Shown piece by piece: positions 1-14,200 of a DNA stretch of 64,000 nt; positions within the stretch are counted from its first letter, which is position 1, and the number at the start of each line of letters is the position of its first letter. Both the position numbers and the translations under genes were made by a program. Source of the DNA: Casuarius casuarius. Lineage: Eukaryota > Chordata > Aves > Casuariiformes > Casuariidae. A model generated the notes under the pieces. It did not search any database and had not been told where the DNA came from. It saw only the letters and a list, made by a program, of their open reading frames with translations. The stretch covers positions 1,632,629-1,696,628 of the forward strand of contig PTFA01000011.1 in assembly GCA_003342895.1 (NCBI GenBank), given 5' to 3'.

Positions 1-1458
1 TTATCTCATAAAAATCAGACCAACATGACTGCAAGTTTACATTCCTAAATACTTAAAGTTTGCATGTTGCTAGGGAATGCCTGAGAAGATTTTAGCTTAA
101 AGAAGTATGTTTTACATAATCACGCTGCCTGTAATCCATCTTGCTTTCTTGGATGGTGACCAATTTAAATCCAATTGAATAGAGGAATTGAGGTCTCAAG
201 GATATACAAGTCCTGTGAGTTTCATGAAAATCATTTAGATACCTGAGGGAAATCTCAATCAGTGACAAGATCTTGCCTTTCTTTGAGAGGTGGTTCCACA
301 CAGTTTCTAGCAGTCATTTTTGCTGTTTCTTACATACAGTTTATGTTATGCCTTTTAGGGCTTTAGATTGGAAACTTTTTCAGTCTCAGATGATACAAAG
401 GAGTTTTCAGTGAAACAGAGATTCAAAAGTTAGTTTGTTAAAAGGAAATAACTTTCATTTCTGTGGTTAGAACGTGGTATCTCTAGGAGCTTGCTGAGAT
501 GCAGAACTTAAGCATTGGGATGCCTTACAACTCTGAACAGCCCTCTTTATGTACATAATAGTCTTTGATAACAGGGTTGAAAGGAGTATAACATCCTCTG
601 TTTCAAAACCTATGCCCATGTTAAAGTGTGAAAGAATAAATAACATTCTTTGGATGGTATTCCAGATGGGCTTTGTATGTTTTATAAGCTATATATTACT
701 GGCAGTGGTGTTGGATGCATTTATGGAGATTATGGAATACAAGTATGATCAAGAATGATAGTCCCCCAAAATTAAGAAGATGTTTGTCTTCTGGATTCCC
801 TTTTGCTAACGTATCTCTAAGAAATAAGACAATGATGGTACTTCATCTTGCAAATACTTATTTTGTGTTTCATAGGCTTTTTTTCTTCCCTCCATTTAAT
901 AATCAAGTATGTCTTTTAGAGCCATTTGTGGAAGTTCCTCCCTCAGAGGTCTGTGTTTTCCTTAGGAAGAGCAGGTTCAAAACATTACATATCAAATTGT
1001 TTACAGTCAGAGAGAAATTCTGGATAGGAGACAGACCTAAGATGATCATGAAGCAGCATTTTGTAGGGGAATGCACATGATTTGGGAGGTTATGAAGTTC
1101 TGAACTTCAATCCATAGATCAAACAGATTGTTCTGCGTAGACTTAGATGTAAAGCAGTTCAGTCTTTTACCTTCATCTTCTTCACTATAAAATACAATTG
1201 CTCTGTCTATGGGTGCATAGTAATTATTTAATGTTCTTATCTCTGTTGAAGGTGGTGTATGGACAAACACATTTTTGTTAAGTAGAAAGAATAACTAAGA
1301 ATTAAAGCTGAAACGAGGTTTTTCCTCTTTACTTTCTCTTTCTTTTTCTCTTTCTCTTCTATTTCCTACTTATGTCAAAAATGTGGTTTTGGGGATCTGA
1401 TCTCTTTCTAACCTTCCTGGGTGAGGGTGCTAAATATTTCTTTTCTTTTAATCTTTAG
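1..1458 (+). other. ARL13B: ARL13B intron (3' part)
   Basis: Intronic sequence up to the acceptor AG at 1457-1458. It ends with a strongly pyrimidine-rich stretch around 1313-1372 (tcttt/ctctt units) and a nearer tract at 1438-1456. I looked for the preceding ARL13B exon (switch II, DSSDEER-like) and for a single-exon STX19-like gene and found neither. Confidence 0.7.
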
Positions 1459-1564
1459 GCTGGCAAATAAGCAGGACAGAGAAGGAGCTCTGTCAGAAGC
1501 AGATGTAATTGAGTCCTTATCTCTGGAAAAGCTTGTCAATGAACACAAGTGTCTGTGTCAAATT
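1459..1564 (+). CDS. ARL13B: ARL13B exon with G4 motif NKQD
   Basis: 106-nt exon. The first base completes a codon begun in the exon upstream of the window. It then reads [15 protein letters not shown] and ends KCLCQI, almost identical to vertebrate ARL13B. NKQD is the NKxD motif that reads the guanine base. Acceptor is AG 1457-1458; donor is gtaagt at 1565, phase 0. Confidence 0.97.
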
Positions 1565-4500
1565 GTAAGTACATTTTCAAATATATGTGTAATGCTTGCA
1601 AGGAGGTAAGTGATTGTGCCAAATAGAGTAAAACTGAAACTGGAGCCCTTCAGTCCCAGCAAAGATACAGCACATATATGTGTTTTGCACACAATCCTAG
1701 TATTCACTTTGTCATTCTTCTGGATCTGTTCAAGAAGAAATCTCTATGACTCTGCATTATGTGGGTCCTCAAAGTGTACTTGCTGGCTACTCTGAAACCC
1801 AGTAAAAAGATAGTTGCTGATGTGATTTAAAACTTGTTTAGTTGGAGAGCAAGTTTAGTATTCCACCTCTTTAGAAAGAAGTAAGAAGTGGGATCTGTCT
1901 ATGTTGACATTCAGGAAGGACCACTCTGTTCAGATGTGATGTTGGTCTTATTTCTGTTCATAGCTAAAACCATCATTTAGTCTGAGTTACCGTCTGGCAA
2001 ACAGTAAGAACTTAATCTAATTCTTAGTGCATCTAATTCGCAGCACAGTCATCACAAAAGAAAACCATTACAGCTAATTAATATCTGTCCTAAAATAACT
2101 ACATTTCAGATTTAGTATTCACAATCATGTTAAAAAAAATCTTACTACTACCCCCTCCCCCTAAACCAACAACAGAAAGCTGTATGAAGGCTACTTAATA
2201 TTGGTCAGTATCACAGATTATTTATTCAGATCAACAGTCCTTGCAGNTTTTTTAAGCCTTTGTTTTAATCACCCAGTCTGTTATCCAAGTATTCATGGGG
2301 TTTACTTTTATCATCTTTTTCTAATTGCAATAAGAAACACTTTAAAAGATGATCTGAGTTATATTGAGACTATTAATGACATGGGAGGGCAGTTTTACGG
2401 AACAGTTGCATCAGATATCTGGGTTTTAAAATTTAAAGTCTTGTAATTGTCCTAGCGAGAGCTGCAAAATTCACAAACTAGCACAAAGTTCTATTATTCT
2501 TTCTAGGAAGTTGCGTCATAGCAAGGGCATAGCTTCACCATTATGTCACAACTCTTTAAGGGCTTTTCTTCAGTAAGGGGACTTCGTACTATGCATCATA
2601 AGCTATCATGAAAATAAAAAATAGCAAGCTAGAATTAAAAAATGAAAGCAGGGTTTCGGGGAAACTCATTCCTACATAAGCTTTTTGNGTTCAGCTATAA
2701 AAGACACAGTTGACAGGGTTTCTTTGAGAGATTTCTGTGGCAAAAATATTTTCTCACAAAGCATTGTTAAAATAGGAAACCTCAAGGATTCCAGCATATT
2801 TTCCAGTGCTATAGAATTACTAAATTTATGGCATATTTCAATAAAATGTTATTTTCCTTCCCCATTTTTATCGTGGTGTAACCAACAAAGAAGCTAGATG
2901 GTATACTCTGTAAGTAATTTAAGCTGAGAGCAACTGAGGGTCTTACCTGCCAAAATGGGCAGCTTCTTTGCTAGGCTCATTAAAAGTAAACTCGGTCCTG
3001 CAGTATTTCAATATGATGACTGATGGGGTGAATTTAAACAGGGAGTTATGAAACAAAAAGGTTCAAATAAAACTAGGCAGGCATCCAAAAAACTTTTGTT
3101 TATTCTTTTTCTTTTAATCAGTTTTCTTCTGGATCTTTAAATTCTCCTGCAAAATATAAAAGCAAATGCAAAGAGTTGTTTGTCTCGCTGTCACACAGTT
3201 TCAGTGAAAATGACCTTCATCTTTTTCTTTTCTCTGCTTGAGTATATTTTATAACTGAGCTGAAGCAACAATAACCTTGTGCAAACACAGAAAAAAATTG
3301 TCCCAATGCTCTCTATTGTCTCATCTTAGTCTTCTCACAGAGACAGAATATTATTGTCTATACATCTTCTCCCTGATTAGGTTCTGCTGGAGAATATTGT
3401 AGTGTTCCATGGTAAGTGACACTCATATTTGAACCTTAATTTAGAGAAACTCAGAATTATTAAAATACAAAGTCACTTTGGCACTCTGGGGGGCACAATA
3501 TGTCAGAATTCTTTTTTCTACTGTAAATCGTACAAACCCTATCTGACTGTGGTGCCATTTAAATACTTGTAAATGTAGCAATGATAAAGAGAATTTTTAG
3601 GTAGTGCCATTGCAGATTTGGTCCTTTTTTTTTTCCTTTCTTCAAGCATGAAAACAAATCCTGAACACAATCAGNGTGAAATATTCCTCCTTCATTTCAA
3701 ATAAATAGCATGACCTATTCAATTATTTTTCAGAGAACAGCTTAGGAGATCCATACAGTGCTCCAAAAGATCGTAGAAAACAGGTCTGAAGAGGCCTTGA
3801 GAGGTCATCTAGTCCTCTTCATGTTCTAAACTAGAGTCAACTCAACGTAACAATTTCACGATGTGTTTATACATTAAGTTTTTAAAAACAGCTTTCTGTT
3901 AGGTAGTTTTTCCCTATGTCTAACTAAATCTGTTTTGTTCCAGTTTATTCCCATTATACTTGCCTTCTTGACCATGAATGTGAAGAACAAATTATTCTTT
4001 TCCTATTTGCAGTTAGCCTTTGAGTATTTGAAGGCATATATCATATTTCCTTGAAGTTTTATCCTCTCTAGAAGAGAAGAACCACTCCAATTCCTTCAAC
4101 CTTTTCTTACTGGATGCATTTCCATAATCAAACTTGTCAAGTTTTTTCACTGTTTTCCTCTTGGTTCCTTACACTCAGTCCACGTCTTCATTTGCATTGC
4201 ATCCAAGCTAGGTGAAGTATTCCAAACTATAATCTAGCAATGGGTTTTGCAGCTATATTGCAATAGATTTACCCAGATCATGTTTCTCTTGCTTGCTGAT
4301 GAGAATATTATGACAAAAGTTTTACTGAAATCAAGATGCATAATGTATTGCTTCACCCCTATCCACAATACCTGTCCTGATCTAAAAAAAATGAATTGCT
4401 TTGACAGTTTTTTCTCACAAATTCATGCTGGATTTTATTCATCTCCTAGGTGTTTATGAATAACCCAATCATTTCTTTCATGAACTGAAGCTAAGCCGAT

Positions 4501-7500
4501 TCTGTTCCCCTCCTTTTTTCATTGAAATAGATAAATATAATTTGGGTTATTGTAAAGCAGCAGCAAGACAGAACATATAAGCTTGAGGTTGAAAATTTAT
4601 ATATCTATACAGATAGGTGCATAGATATGGATATACATAGAAACAGGTGTGTGTGTGTGTATGTATGTGTGTATGTATATACACGCATCAGGTGAATGTA
4701 TCAGGTGTGCGTGTATGTTTATGTTTACAGAAAGACATGCAAACATTTTTCTGTGCAGTATTCTAGTATTTTTGGAATGGGACTGGAAATAATGGAATTT
4801 GGTAGAACTAATGTAATTTGTATCTTGGAGAAAAACCTCTTGAATTTACAGAATACCTATGTGCAAATTTATTTTGTGTACTTCTCGATGTTTTGCAAGC
4901 TTACAGGAAGCAGTAATTTGTCTGAGTTCTTGTTTTTAGCCAAGTAATTTTATCTGAACTAATGAAATAATTTTATTCTTCTTCTTCTCCTTATTATATT
5001 TACAGGAACCTTGCTCAGCTGTCATGGGCTGCGGGAAAAAAATTGATAAATCAATAAAAAAAGGTTTATATTGGCTCCTACATATCATAGCAAAAGATTT
5101 TGATGCCTTAAACGAGCGCATCCAAAGAGACACTACAGAGCAAAAAGCATATGAAGAACAAAAGAAACAAGAACGAGCTGAGCGAGTGAGAAGAATACGA
5201 GAAGAAAGGTATTCTCTCTGTAATTTCTCCTGCTTCCCTCTCCTCCCTCGCCCTGAGATACTTGATTTATTCCTGAATGTGGGGGTTATGGAAACAAAGC
5301 TATCAAGNATTTAAAGCTTACAAGCCAAGAACCTCCATATTAAAAGTAAGGACCTGACTTTGTAACTGATATGTAAATATCAGAGACTAGATGCAAAACT
5401 TTATTCAACACAATGCTTAATCAACCTCAGGATATCCAGCAGAGGATACCCAGAGGGACTAAGATGATGCAGGGGGAGCAGGACAGGTGATTTATTACTT
5501 TCCTTCAAGTTCCTGTGAATCCCTGAATCCCTTCCATGATTTGTATTAAAGGTTGATGTGAATCCTCTTACCAGGTCATTATTACAAAATTCTCTAAGCA
5601 CCCCTGCTGTCTGCCCAGTACATGTGGAGACCTGTGAGTCCCAGTTACTATAGTGCAAACCATTCTGTGGAGTCTCTCGGCTTGTGCTTTTATTGAGTTG
5701 GTTTACTTCAGCAAGAGAATGACTTCAGCAGCATATTTGAGATAAGCACAATTTACTTGGAAGGAATTTGTCACGGTCTTCATATCTGTTCCACAAAGCT
5801 GATATAAAAATGCACATGCTGTTAGTCTGCTAGATGTCTTTGCATAGACCAACTCTCTGACCATGTTGGATTGTGTTGGATTTATGCCATGTTGTGAGGT
5901 GTAGAGAAGAAGATTGACTGTGAAAAAGTCTCAAAGGGATTGCCCAATGATATCGACATTTTCCATACATTCTGTAACTGCCTAGTGTTTCTTGATTGTG
6001 TTTGTTAAGTGGAAGAATTGGTTGGATCAGAATTGGATTAAAAGTTTACAAGTTTTGCTAAATTTCTTGCATCTTTGAGGAAAGCTAACTAGTAATATCT
6101 GCTGTTTATAGCTGTAGCTGAGGGCTTGTCTCATTTAAGAGATGGCATGTAACTCATTTTGCTGTCTGCATTAAATCAGTTTCTTATTGTACGGAACAGT
6201 TAGGTTATTCTTAATTCAAGTATAATTCTATTTCAGTCCCCAGACTGCTACATTCTGTTCAGATAGGGTTCTGCGAATGTTTTCTCAAAGTGTGTTTCCT
6301 CCACAAAACGCTATTAACAGTCATCTTGTTCTTAATGGAAAGCCAAAGAGAAGTAGTGCTAGTAAGTTTTAATATAGTACTGGCCATTTCTTCCAAGTAG
6401 TGTGGTTTCACGGATAGATCAGGATACCTCAGTTTTATTCCCATCTATGCCACTCAGGGTTACTTCCTCTTTCAATATTTGCAGCTGTAACATAGGCCTA
6501 ACAGTGACTTCGTATGTGTACGTGATGTCAGACCTATTGATTAGAAATGTTTGATACGAATATATTTTATTATTGGTGTATCATTTAATGCGTAGTCATT
6601 TAATACAATTTCTTACTGAGAGGTGCGGTACATACAAAATAAATAGTACTGTTGCAGCAACAGTACACTCAGCAGTACCTGTCTTTCTGAACTTTTCTGA
6701 GTTTAGTAGAAGCAAATAGGATTCCCTGACTGTTACTCTGTAAACTGAACAGTGTGTCACCAGTTGTCTCTTCAGTATATGAAGGAGAATCTAGCATTAG
6801 GAAAAGTGGTGTATTAAAAATAGAAGAAGAAATTTTAGATAGTCTTGGTTTACACCATGTAGATTTTTTTGTATGGTTGAATACCTTAAAACAATTGTCA
6901 TAACAGAACTGATGGATTACTGGTTTGAATATTTCAATATACCACAGTGCAACCAAACCCCTCCAGTTATATAAGTACTCTGTCATACATCCTTTCCTCA
7001 GAAAGGGCTTCCACTTTTTGAAGTGTCAATTGAACATCCTGGCATATACAAGCATGTGTTTCTACCTCTACCTTAAAATGTATTTGTGCTTTATTGATAT
7101 TATCCTGTCATAGCACTCTGTAGAACATTTTTCAAATTATGGAAGCATAGTGTAAAAATCAGCTGGCATAAACTGCAGGATGAATTAGGTAACCTAGTAA
7201 GTGTTCTCCATTATGTAGAATTTATGGTTCTTCTTCTTCATAATGCTTTGTTCCTTTTCCGCCCTTACCCATCAAAAAACAACTCTAAAACAACAAACAA
7301 AACTCCAATAACAACAAAGGGAAAGAGAAGAAGGAAGAAGTGTACCTGATGAGGCAGACTTTGGGCCTGGGAACTCTGAAAACCCCTTCAAGCCTATAGC
7401 TACTGTAATNGCTGAGGTATGAGAATATGTGGAAATCTGGATCATTTTAGACCTACCACTAACAAATGTCTGAGAGGTAATGAGAAAAATGGTTCATTTA

Positions 7501-8253
7501 AAAGAATTATTATAAGCCTGTAAGCACAGTACTCTTTTTTATCTTGGCAGTCTTGTCTTGTGTGCATTGAATCAATGCTTTCATGTTAAGAAAACCTCTT
7601 AATATTCAGGGGAATTCAGGGGAACAAAGTTTTCTAAACACAGTAAAAGCAAGATATTGTAAACAGATGACTGAAAACATTTCCTGATCAAACTACTGGA
7701 TATGCGGGAGTGAAAATATTTTAGGTCTTTTAGTTTCTTGTAAAGTCTTTTACTAATGTGGTGAGTCATATAAAATCCCTCTGCCAACTTCAGCTACTTT
7801 TCTGAACACAACCTGTTTTCTGTTGAACTGAAACAATTGAAGAGGGTTTCTTAGCTTTGAAATATGAAACTCAGATTCATATATAAAGTTTCCTCAACCT
7901 GTATGGTTGAGTTCAGGTAGTCCATGGCTTTCTATCTGTTGTAACATACTTTTCATTCAGTTGACTTGAGATAGCATAATTTCAAGAAATATTTGTAAAT
8001 TCTCTCAGACTCTGCCAGTAAGTAATTCAAACGCTTGCTTCTCTCCAGGACAAAAAAGCCCTTATCTATATATCTTGTCAAGTCAGCTAAATGCACAATA
8101 ATAGATTTCATAATATGATAGAGAGTATGAAGAGAGGATATAGCTTTGAGTATTTCAAAGCTGTTGATTTTGTGATACAGAACCCGTATTAAGTCTGTAT
8201 TACACAACTGATATTTGAGCAAACCATGCTAGTACTTTGCAGATACTTAAAAG

Positions 8254-8293
<40 letters not shown>

Positions 8294-11200
8294 TTTTAAT
8301 CAAAACCAAAACAAAAGAATTGAAGAGGAAGAAATCAGGAGCTTTCTAATCTTGTCTTGCAAAGGCTGTTCATGTCATTTATACAGCTAGTAACTTTTTC
8401 TCACGTGACAAAAAAATCAGGCTGCAAACCTCTATGTATATCAATCATTTGTAAAACTAAAGATCATGTCTTTTACTGTTGATCCTTTTTTTTTTCCTAG
8501 ACAGCATATTGGAAATGTTAACTGTTTTGATGATTTATTTGCCTACTATTTTAAATTCTTTTCTATGCTACATATGGGATATAAAAAAAATATTTTTAGG
8601 AATTTTGACTTTAAGATAGCCTTCCTGTCTTATTAGTCAGTTAAAAAATTGTAAAAAATTTTTTATACTTTTTGTTAGAGTGAAAAACAAATTGAAAAGG
8701 AAAAGAAGCAACAAAGGTTGGAGACTGAAAGGGCTACCGTTGTCTTGAAATCTCAAACAGGGCAGGAACAAATGGATGTACAGCATTTATCCAGTAGCAA
8801 TAGCCAAAAAACAAATGATAATAGACTAGAAACTTGCAAATCTACACAGCAATTGCAGAATGAAGACAGTGAGCAACAAGCATCAGAATGCCTTGATTCA
8901 GGTAAAAATGCAAAACTGAATATAACCACTTCCTTACTATGTTTCACTTAATTTTGTTTTTCAGATAGTTCGTTCTTGTGTTTGCATTAATTTTCAGGGC
9001 ACCACGTGCCAATTTAATCTATTGCAAATGTATGCATATGCATAATTAGGTTATTGTAATGAAAAATCTACTTCAAATAAGTGTGTGTTTATTGGTGTGG
9101 TTCATATTATACTTGAAACTAGGTCCATTTTTATTATAGTTAAATATGTGGTCCAGATTCCAACAATACCAAGCCGAGTTGAATTTCTTTATTAAAAGGT
9201 AGAGTTTGCATATATTTTATGCTTACATTTTGTTTGCTAAAGCAAAATGTGTTGTGTAAATTTTACATTTTGACAGGCTTGTTGTAGTGTACAAGTATGG
9301 ACTGAAAATGCTGATGTATTTCAATCCAATGACTATCAATCAAAAAATGATATAACATATTCTCTAAATATAACTAGATGGTATGTAATGTTTTGCTTCT
9401 GTCTGGTATAGATAGCAGTAAGAAGAAGAAAAAAACAAAATTAAAAAGGGGCCACAGGGTAGAACCTGTTAATGCAGAAGATACTGTTCCCAAAAACCCT
9501 ACACCACCCCCACCTCTTCCACCAGGTAAGTATGCTACATTTTATAATAGATGTCTCAATTTGTGACAATTAAGCCTTTAAAATATTCATTTGTGCGTAG
9601 TGAAACTGAAATAATCTTCATACAGAAATGTGCTACTAAAACTTACCTCTGTGAGAATCATGTAGTTTCTCACTTTATGGTGTGAACTTTCAGCAGTATT
9701 GATTTGATCCATTCCGCAGGAGATTTTACTAATTTCACAAAAAAGGGATCAGCAAATTGACTACTCACTGATGAAAAACAATGATTAAAAATATCAATAT
9801 TTTTAAACATAGAGTGGCTTATTTTAAAATTATTTCATCAGTATACAGAAGATATAATATATTACATACTTTTCTATTTCTAAATGCTTTCATTTCTCTA
9901 AAGAGAACTGGCTTCCATACATTTTCTCAAAACCAAGTGCAGTAGTGACACGTTTTGACTGTCTTTGTTTTCCTTTAGTTGGCTGGGGAACTCCCAAAGT
10001 TAACAGACTTCAAAAACTTGAGCCTCTTGGTGAAACACATCATGCGGGTAATTTAAAATATTTTGAGTTTGAAACTTTCTTAAAGCATTCTCCATGTTCA
10101 TTCACTTCTAAATTCATTTCATTCTTCATCTTTTTTAATTTCTAAATGCGAATTTTCTTTGACCAAAAGCTAACCCTTTTGCTTAGTAGAAAGCATCTTT
10201 TTGATTTTTCAAGTCTTATTTCTTTTTTTAAGGAAAAAAGTTCTCTCAGATTCCCTTGCAAAGTTTAAAGTGGCATGGGATATCAGAAGCTATTAATGAC
10301 TTGACACTGTTTGCTCAACAGCATGCACTGTATTATAACAAAGAATAACAGGAGTAGTTCCTTCAAATGTCCAAACATATATTGCATTCAAAGTAAAAGT
10401 TTCAAAGTATATTTCAGTTGTCTATATGTAAACAGTTCACCATTATCTGATGCATTTGGGACTGGAGTTGAGTTACCCAGATAATGGAAAAGCCTTGAGT
10501 TACTTATCAGAGAGAATACTGCAGAAATACCTGAGCAGGTCTGCAGAGAATCATGCCAGCATTGTCTGCAGAGAATCTGCAGAGATAAATCTCTGTAGAG
10601 AATGATGTCAGCAGGATTTATTAANTTGGGATCCATAGTGCTCCTTCCACATCCAGGCTGGTTCTGCACTTAGCTGCCTTTTTGTTTCCACACTGATCTT
10701 GCTCATGATCTCAGTCTGGAAGTGCCGTTCACTTCACAGTATTGAACCCAAACTGGACCTACGTATTTCTGTAGTTCTGTGAACGCTAGCTCACTTCTAG
10801 ACAAATTTGCTGGGAGTAAGCTGATTCTGTGTGTTGTCTCTTGAGAAAGTTCATGTTTTCTTCCATCCATTCCTCCTGTTTCTATAGTTATAAAGCATAG
10901 TCTGCAAGCTCTTTCTCCATTCTTTTGGAGGTGTTTTGTTCTCAGAAGGAAAACTAAAGACATGTGACACTAAATTAAATACGTTATTTTAGCAATTCCA
11001 AATGAGGAACTAGAAAACCAGCTTTGATGAAAAGCCCAACAGAAATTTGACTGCAAAAGTGGGGCTTCCAACTGAAAACTAGGTTATTGGTCTGCAAGGA
11101 GAGATGTCAGTGATGAAGCTTGGGATCTGCTGCTTTACTTAACGAGCCAGTGTTCCTGAAAGTTCACAAACTGGTAGGAGAAATAAGTTTAATAGCTGGA

Positions 11201-14200
11201 GATGTCAAGGTGTAGTAGGTAGATTCTTGATATGAATGCTTTCTCTCTTTAATAATGGCTATTTTCCACTTGTGGAAGACCATGGAAGATTGTTTTTCAA
11301 ACGCTGATATTGTGTCTTGTTCTCCATTTTAGAGAGGAAATTCTTCATTTTTATTACGTTATAACTTTTCAAATTTTGAGAAGCCAAGTGAATGTGGAGA
11401 CAATCTGGACCATCTGGAGTAATATCAGGGGAGGACAACCCAGCTAAAGCAATAGGCATCCTCATACAAATTGAACAAAGAGACCATTAATTGAGGAATT
11501 TATAGAGAAAAGAGCTCAATGTGACTGTAGCAATCCTTGAGCTTAGCCTTGACTTGAACTGATTAATTCATGTAGTGCAGTATTGTGTGGATATACTTGC
11601 TGAAGTCCTGAAGACTAGAACATGGAGTATCTCTGCACTCGCAGAACATTTATTCTGCTGAAGGATAATCATCCCACAGATAATCAGAANTTGCCCAAAG
11701 GGGAAATGAGAGCTCTAAAAACTAAATATTTATTTTTCACAGGAACACAATTCATGTGCGTAAAATGTAATTTGTAGTCTGTATTTCAGAAATTATTAAT
11801 CATAAAACCATCTTGCTCTTTTTTTAAGGAGTATAGAGAGAAGAAGGCAAGAAAGAAAAGCCAGACAAAGAGGTAGGGAGGGAGAGAAAGGGAAGGGGTC
11901 ATAATCTCTGCTTTTATCTGATCTGTGCCTAAAGAATGTGTTGCATTTTGTAGTAAGAGCATGGGTGGGACAAGGGGGAAGAAGAATCTTAAGTTAGNTT
12001 CCCAACTCACAGGTTATGTAACCTAATCACCTGAGGTCTGTGCTGCTGTGCTCAATTTATAAAACAGGAATAATAATTAAAGTATTTTGGAATCCAACAA
12101 TGAAAAAGGTGTTGATAGGAGAAAGTTCTCTTGACCAGAGGTGTAACCATTGGGGTCAGAGAAATTTGGAGGCTCAGAACTTTGCAGATAAATTCAAAAC
12201 ACTTTGCCTATGCTTTTCTCAGATCTGGGGGGGAGGTTAAGGAATTTTATTGACCAGCATAGTAGTAAAATGCCCTGTGTTGAGGGATTTTTGTTACACA
12301 AATTGTTTCTAATCTGGTAGAAACTAAAGATCATTTTCAACAACCCATCAGTATGGAATTTGTGCAGTACTCTGTCCTTAGGCTCTTTCTGTNAGACTTC
12401 AAAAATCTTCCTTTGTTAACTAGCATTGTGAAGAAGTCTTTACTTTCTCCCTGTATTGGATGTTGCATAAAGACGAAAAGTTACTCATTAACCTCTCTCT
12501 CCTACTGTATAGTTTTTGAATATTGCCATTTCTCTCTGGGATTAAGGCTTTTATGCTAATGACCACTTTAATGGTGGCTTTCAAACCATCACAATATAAA
12601 TGCTGTTAGATTTTTCAACAACTGTTTTCTCCTGCAAGCTTTTCAGTAGTGCATTTGGCATGCATATTCTTGTTGAGGACTCCCAAGTTTTGGAATGCAT
12701 AGATGAAACTATACCTAAGCAAAACTAGCTCAGTGTTTCATGTCAAGCAACATGAAGCTTTCTTTGCCAGTTGTAGTTTCTTGACATGGGAGAGGCAGAA
12801 GTGTTGCAGGCTGGTAGGAGGCATTGGCCAAATCATTACCAGAACAGTTTTATGGGAAGCCATGCTTTTGACAAACTCACAAGATTCACTCCTGCTGCTC
12901 TTATTAAGGAATGGGAGTGGGGTTGGTAGTTGATAATGTATTAAAAAAGTTGCTCTCTACTAAGTGATACAGAAAATTATGAGAGAGCAAGAAAACATCT
13001 ATTAGAAAAATATTTATAAATGAAAAGAGCTCTTCAAATGCATCATCCAGCATTGTCAAAACTTTGGTTAGGTTCTAATTATCAATGAGTATCAATTATT
13101 TGTTTTGCTTGAAGTAGTTGGGTTTTTTTGCTCAGACCATTTGAAATCTCGGACTGATTTTAGCTTGCCATCTGTCTTTGCCTGTTTGCCATCACCTAGT
13201 AGTGTTTTTCGGTGAGTTTTAGGTATTTTGCAGACAGAGAACCTGTTTCTGTTTGGAAACTCATTAGAGTTTTCCTAAGACCAGTGGAGCCTACATTTGA
13301 GCCGTTATTCAGAACATTCTCTGAATTGCATCTTCCTGAAAACCAGAGTTTCTTGTGAGTTGTCTCTTCAGCAGAGGAATAAATCAGTTTGGAGGGTTCC
13401 CCCCCACCCCAGACTTGCCCAAAATTCACTGTAAATGTGGTCTTAAAAGTTCTTCTGGCATTCGACTTCTATAAAATAAGAAAGTCTGGTTTCTGTATTG
13501 GTTTCATGGTCAATTGGCATAGATGTCTTGAAGGCATGATCCACAGTGAAAGTTTTTCCTTTAGCTGGGTCTTTGGTAAGGCTCTCTTCTCTTTGGATTT
13601 TTGGATCCTCTGAGGCTTAATAAGGGGTGAACACTTTTCTATACCAATACTGAAATTTGCGGAACTCTTTCCCTTTGTCAAACAGTTATTGGCTAAGTGG
13701 CTGAAAAGGTATAAGGGACAAAATAAGCACCTACAGTAGGATTCATATGGACTGGGCTGAAAAATCACAATGCCTGTAGGATGCCTGGTGGGTGTTTTTG
13801 TCAGGGCTCCAGATAAAGTTGTTAGTGTCCATAAGGGCAAGGAAAGAAAAAAGTATTAAACAGTCAAAATTATACAGTCTCTTTTTAAAAGTTTCAAGAG
13901 CCATGTTTGTGCTTAAATGTTATTTTCCGAAGTATTCTTGGCCAAAGTCCACATCCAAGAGTGCATCACTGAAAAATTTGATAGCTCATTAATATAAGTC
14001 AAGAATCTAAATTTCCTTAAGCTTTAAAACAAATATGACTTTTTGTAGTGTTGATTTCTGCTAGTCCATGAGAAACCACAGGAATAAATGTTTCACAGTA
14101 TTTGCATGTACTCTAGTGAAAGTCTGTCAGTTTGGGACAGCAGTTATTTCTCTGTTTTTGTCTTTAAATGATTTTTTTTAAGTGACACAGATATGTGGTA

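Larger units (their letters stand above)
1565..5005 (+). other. ARL13B: ARL13B intron with a CR1 remnant
   Basis: Intron from donor gtaagt to acceptor AG 5004-5005, preceded by a tctt-rich pyrimidine tract. It contains an old CR1 LINE fragment (about 3760-4540) and a TG/TA microsatellite (about 4647-4685). No further exon was recognised. Confidence 0.85.

Noticed and set aside
715..1080. 121-codon plus-strand frame in the first intron
   Set aside because: It does not match the missing ARL13B exons and lacks suitable splice sites.
5401..5650. Possible CR1 or other repeat in an ARL13B intron
   Set aside because: Only a few words look repeat-like (acccagagggact) and I could not follow a consensus for any length.
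13469..13840. 123-codon minus-strand frame in the last ARL13B intron
   Set aside because: It starts with TTG, has ATG only near its end, and no family resemblance was seen.
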